From contig JAUCGA010000008.1 of NCBI GenBank assembly GCA_030377865.1, positions 1 through 64,000 on the forward strand: DNA of 64,000 nucleotides. The letters are read 5' to 3'. Numbering within the stretch: the first letter of the stretch is position 1; each line of letters opens with the position of its first letter. The position numbers and the translations under genes were made by a program. Below, one piece after another: positions 62,828-64,000 of the stretch. The notes beneath the pieces are model-generated. The model saw only the letters and a program-made list of their open reading frames with translations. It was not told where the DNA came from and did not search any database. The stretch comes from Anaerolineales bacterium HSG25 (GTDB lineage Bacteria > Chloroflexota > Anaerolineae > 4572-78 > J111).

Positions 62828-64000
62828 ATGTCAGCATGGCACTACCCAACCGACATCTACCTCCCCCCCGACCTGCTTGATTTTACCGGCTCGGAACTGT
62901 TGACGCGCCTGCTGGTTCAACGTGGTATCTCGACTATGGGGCAGGCTCGCCCTTTTCTCGACCCGACCTATTATCTGCCCACCTCGGCCCATGTTTTTCC
63001 TGACATGGCTGAGGCCGTCGAACGCCTACAACAGGCGATTGACCAACAAGAGACAATCTGTGTCTGGGGCGATTTTGACGCGGACGGCCAAACCTCGACC
63101 ACGTTACTGGTCTCCATGTTACGGCACTTAGGTGGGCAGGTCAGTTACTATATCCCAAACCGACTAACGGAATCACACGGTATAAAACTTCCGGCTCTTG
63201 AGCGGATTCTGGCTCAAGGCGTGGGACTGATTGTCACCTGCGACACCGGTATCGCCGCGCATGAGGCCGTCAGCATGGCTAAAACTGCTGGCGTTGACGT
63301 GATTATCACCGACCATCATGATTTAGATGAAACCCTGCCCCCCGCCCATGCCGTCATCAACCCCAAACGATTGCCCGAAACTCACCCCCTGCGTGAACTC
63401 CCCGGTGTGGGCGTGGCCTACAAACTGGCCGAAGCCCTCTACTCGGCCATGTCGCCGACTCAATCGCTTGACCATCTGCTTGACTTGGTCGCGCTCGGCA
63501 TTGTGGCTGACATCGCCAAACAGACCGGCGACACCCGCTACCTGCTCCAACAAGGTTTACCGATTTTGAGCCAAACTCGCCGAGTGGGGCTACGGCGTAT
63601 CATCGAAAATAGTCGCCTCAAAAGTGACCGCTTAACCGAAGAGCATATCGGCTTTTGGATTGGCCCGCGGCTCAATGCGTTGGGACGGTTGGGCGATGCC
63701 AATTTAGCTGTCGAACTGCTCACCACCACCGACACGGTGCGAGCCAACCTACTTGCCACCCAATTAGAGGGGCTGAACGAGCAGAGGAAATTGCTGGTCG
63801 AGCAAGTGACGAATGAAGCCTTGGCTCAAATCGAAACCACACCTTCCCTGCTCGACTATAACGCGCTGGTGCTGGCTGGCCCCAATTGGCATCCGGGAGT
63901 CATCGGTATTGCGGCTAGTCGGCTGGTCGAAAAATTTGGCAGGCCGACCATACTTATCGCCCTGCAAGGCTCGGCGATTCTTAAACCGACACGATCAGTT
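62828..64000 (+). CDS. recJ: Single-stranded-DNA-specific exonuclease RecJ, 3'-truncated by window end
   Basis: The frame opens at ATG 62828 and is unbroken for 391 codons to the last base of the window. DHH-family motifs are WGDFDADGQTSTTLL (motif I; canonical D-Y-D-A-D-G has F here), TCDTGIAAHEAV, ITDHHDLDETL and ALGIVADIA, and the second domain begins with GPRLNALGRLGDANLAVELL. RecJ degrades single-stranded DNA 5' to 3' in recombination and repair. The DHHA1 C-terminus lies outside the window. Confidence 0.9.
   Translation, partial: MSAWHYPTDIYLPPDLLDFTGSELLTRLLVQRGISTMGQARPFLDPTYYLPTSAHVFPDMAEAVERLQQAIDQQETICVWGDFDADGQTSTTLLVSMLRHLGGQVSYYIPNRLTESHGIKLPALERILAQGVGLIVTCDTGIAAHEAVSMAKTAGVDVIITDHHDLDETLPPAHAVINPKRLPETHPLRELPGVGVAYKLAEALYSAMSPTQSLDHLLDLVALGIVADIAKQTGDTRYLLQQGLPILSQTRRVGLRRIIENSRLKSDRLTEEHIGFWIGPRLNALGRLGDANLAVELLTTTDTVRANLLATQLEGLNEQRKLLVEQVTNEALAQIETTPSLLDYNALVLAGPNWHPGVIGIAASRLVEKFGRPTILIALQGSAILKPTRSV

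Noticed and set aside
1-64000. tRNA, rRNA, insertion sequence or prophage
   Set aside because: No cloverleaf, rRNA stretch, transposase, integrase or phage structural gene was seen on reading; a tRNA or Rfam scan could not be run.

Overview
The window looks like a slice of a chromosome from a Chloroflexota-type bacterium (Anaerolineae or a relative); this assignment is an inference. Supporting it are an alpha-2-macroglobulin ending in VYLPSVRR, a C-terminal pattern I associate with secreted Chloroflexota proteins, paired glycosyltransferase-39 enzymes, an effector-associated-domain ATPase, a Tat-exported protein ending its leader in QLPAHAQ, and a yggT-proC-yggS-pgeF operon. No rRNA, tRNA, CRISPR array, transposase or phage gene was found. 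The most striking genome-level trait is that most long intergenic gaps hold small palindromic, non-coding repeats (MITE- or REP-like). There are at least six families, often nested inside one another, and three copies sit in frame inside genes.

Left part (1-21 kb, mostly + strand): a 5'-truncated Rpn-type nuclease, a 14-helix MFS drug exporter, a DUF3352 membrane-anchored protein, an AAA ATPase fused to a PD-(D/E)XK nuclease with a small partner, a broken PIN gene and a second small nuclease. Three radical SAM proteins (two with B12-binding-type N-termini), a TPR protein, an aldehyde dehydrogenase and an acyl-reductase-like SDR are interspersed at 4.7-17.5 kb and may form a loose biosynthetic neighbourhood. 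A lone response regulator, a DEAD-box helicase and a cytosolic cyclophilin follow.

Middle part (21-43 kb, mostly - strand): a giant secreted alpha-2-macroglobulin with thioester motif plus dockerin- and cohesin-like modules; two adjacent STAND/NACHT-like ATPases, one carrying an N-terminal death-fold-like effector-associated domain and the other C-terminal TPRs (a candidate conflict or programmed-death module); a PHP phosphoesterase coupled to a cyclodeaminase-like protein; a lipoprotein; then housekeeping genes (DUF167, yggT, proC, yggS, pgeF, a lipoprotein cyclophilin, a zinc alcohol dehydrogenase, coaBC, upp).

Right part (43-64 kb): decayed toxin-antitoxin remnants, two GT39 membrane glycosyltransferases with a DUF218-like protein (cell-surface glycan assembly), two uncharacterised coupled genes, pgk, nth and a Tat-exported protein. 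Then comes a four-gene - strand operon: corrinoid protein, MtaA/UroD-type methyltransferase, a histidine kinase whose sensor region is a DUF1638 domain, and a receiver-PAS-GAF histidine kinase. This joins corrinoid methyl-transfer proteins directly to two-component signalling and is, with the EAD/STAND pair, the best candidate here for a little-described system. A GIY-YIG (MUG113/T5orf172) protein and the 5' two-thirds of recJ close the window.
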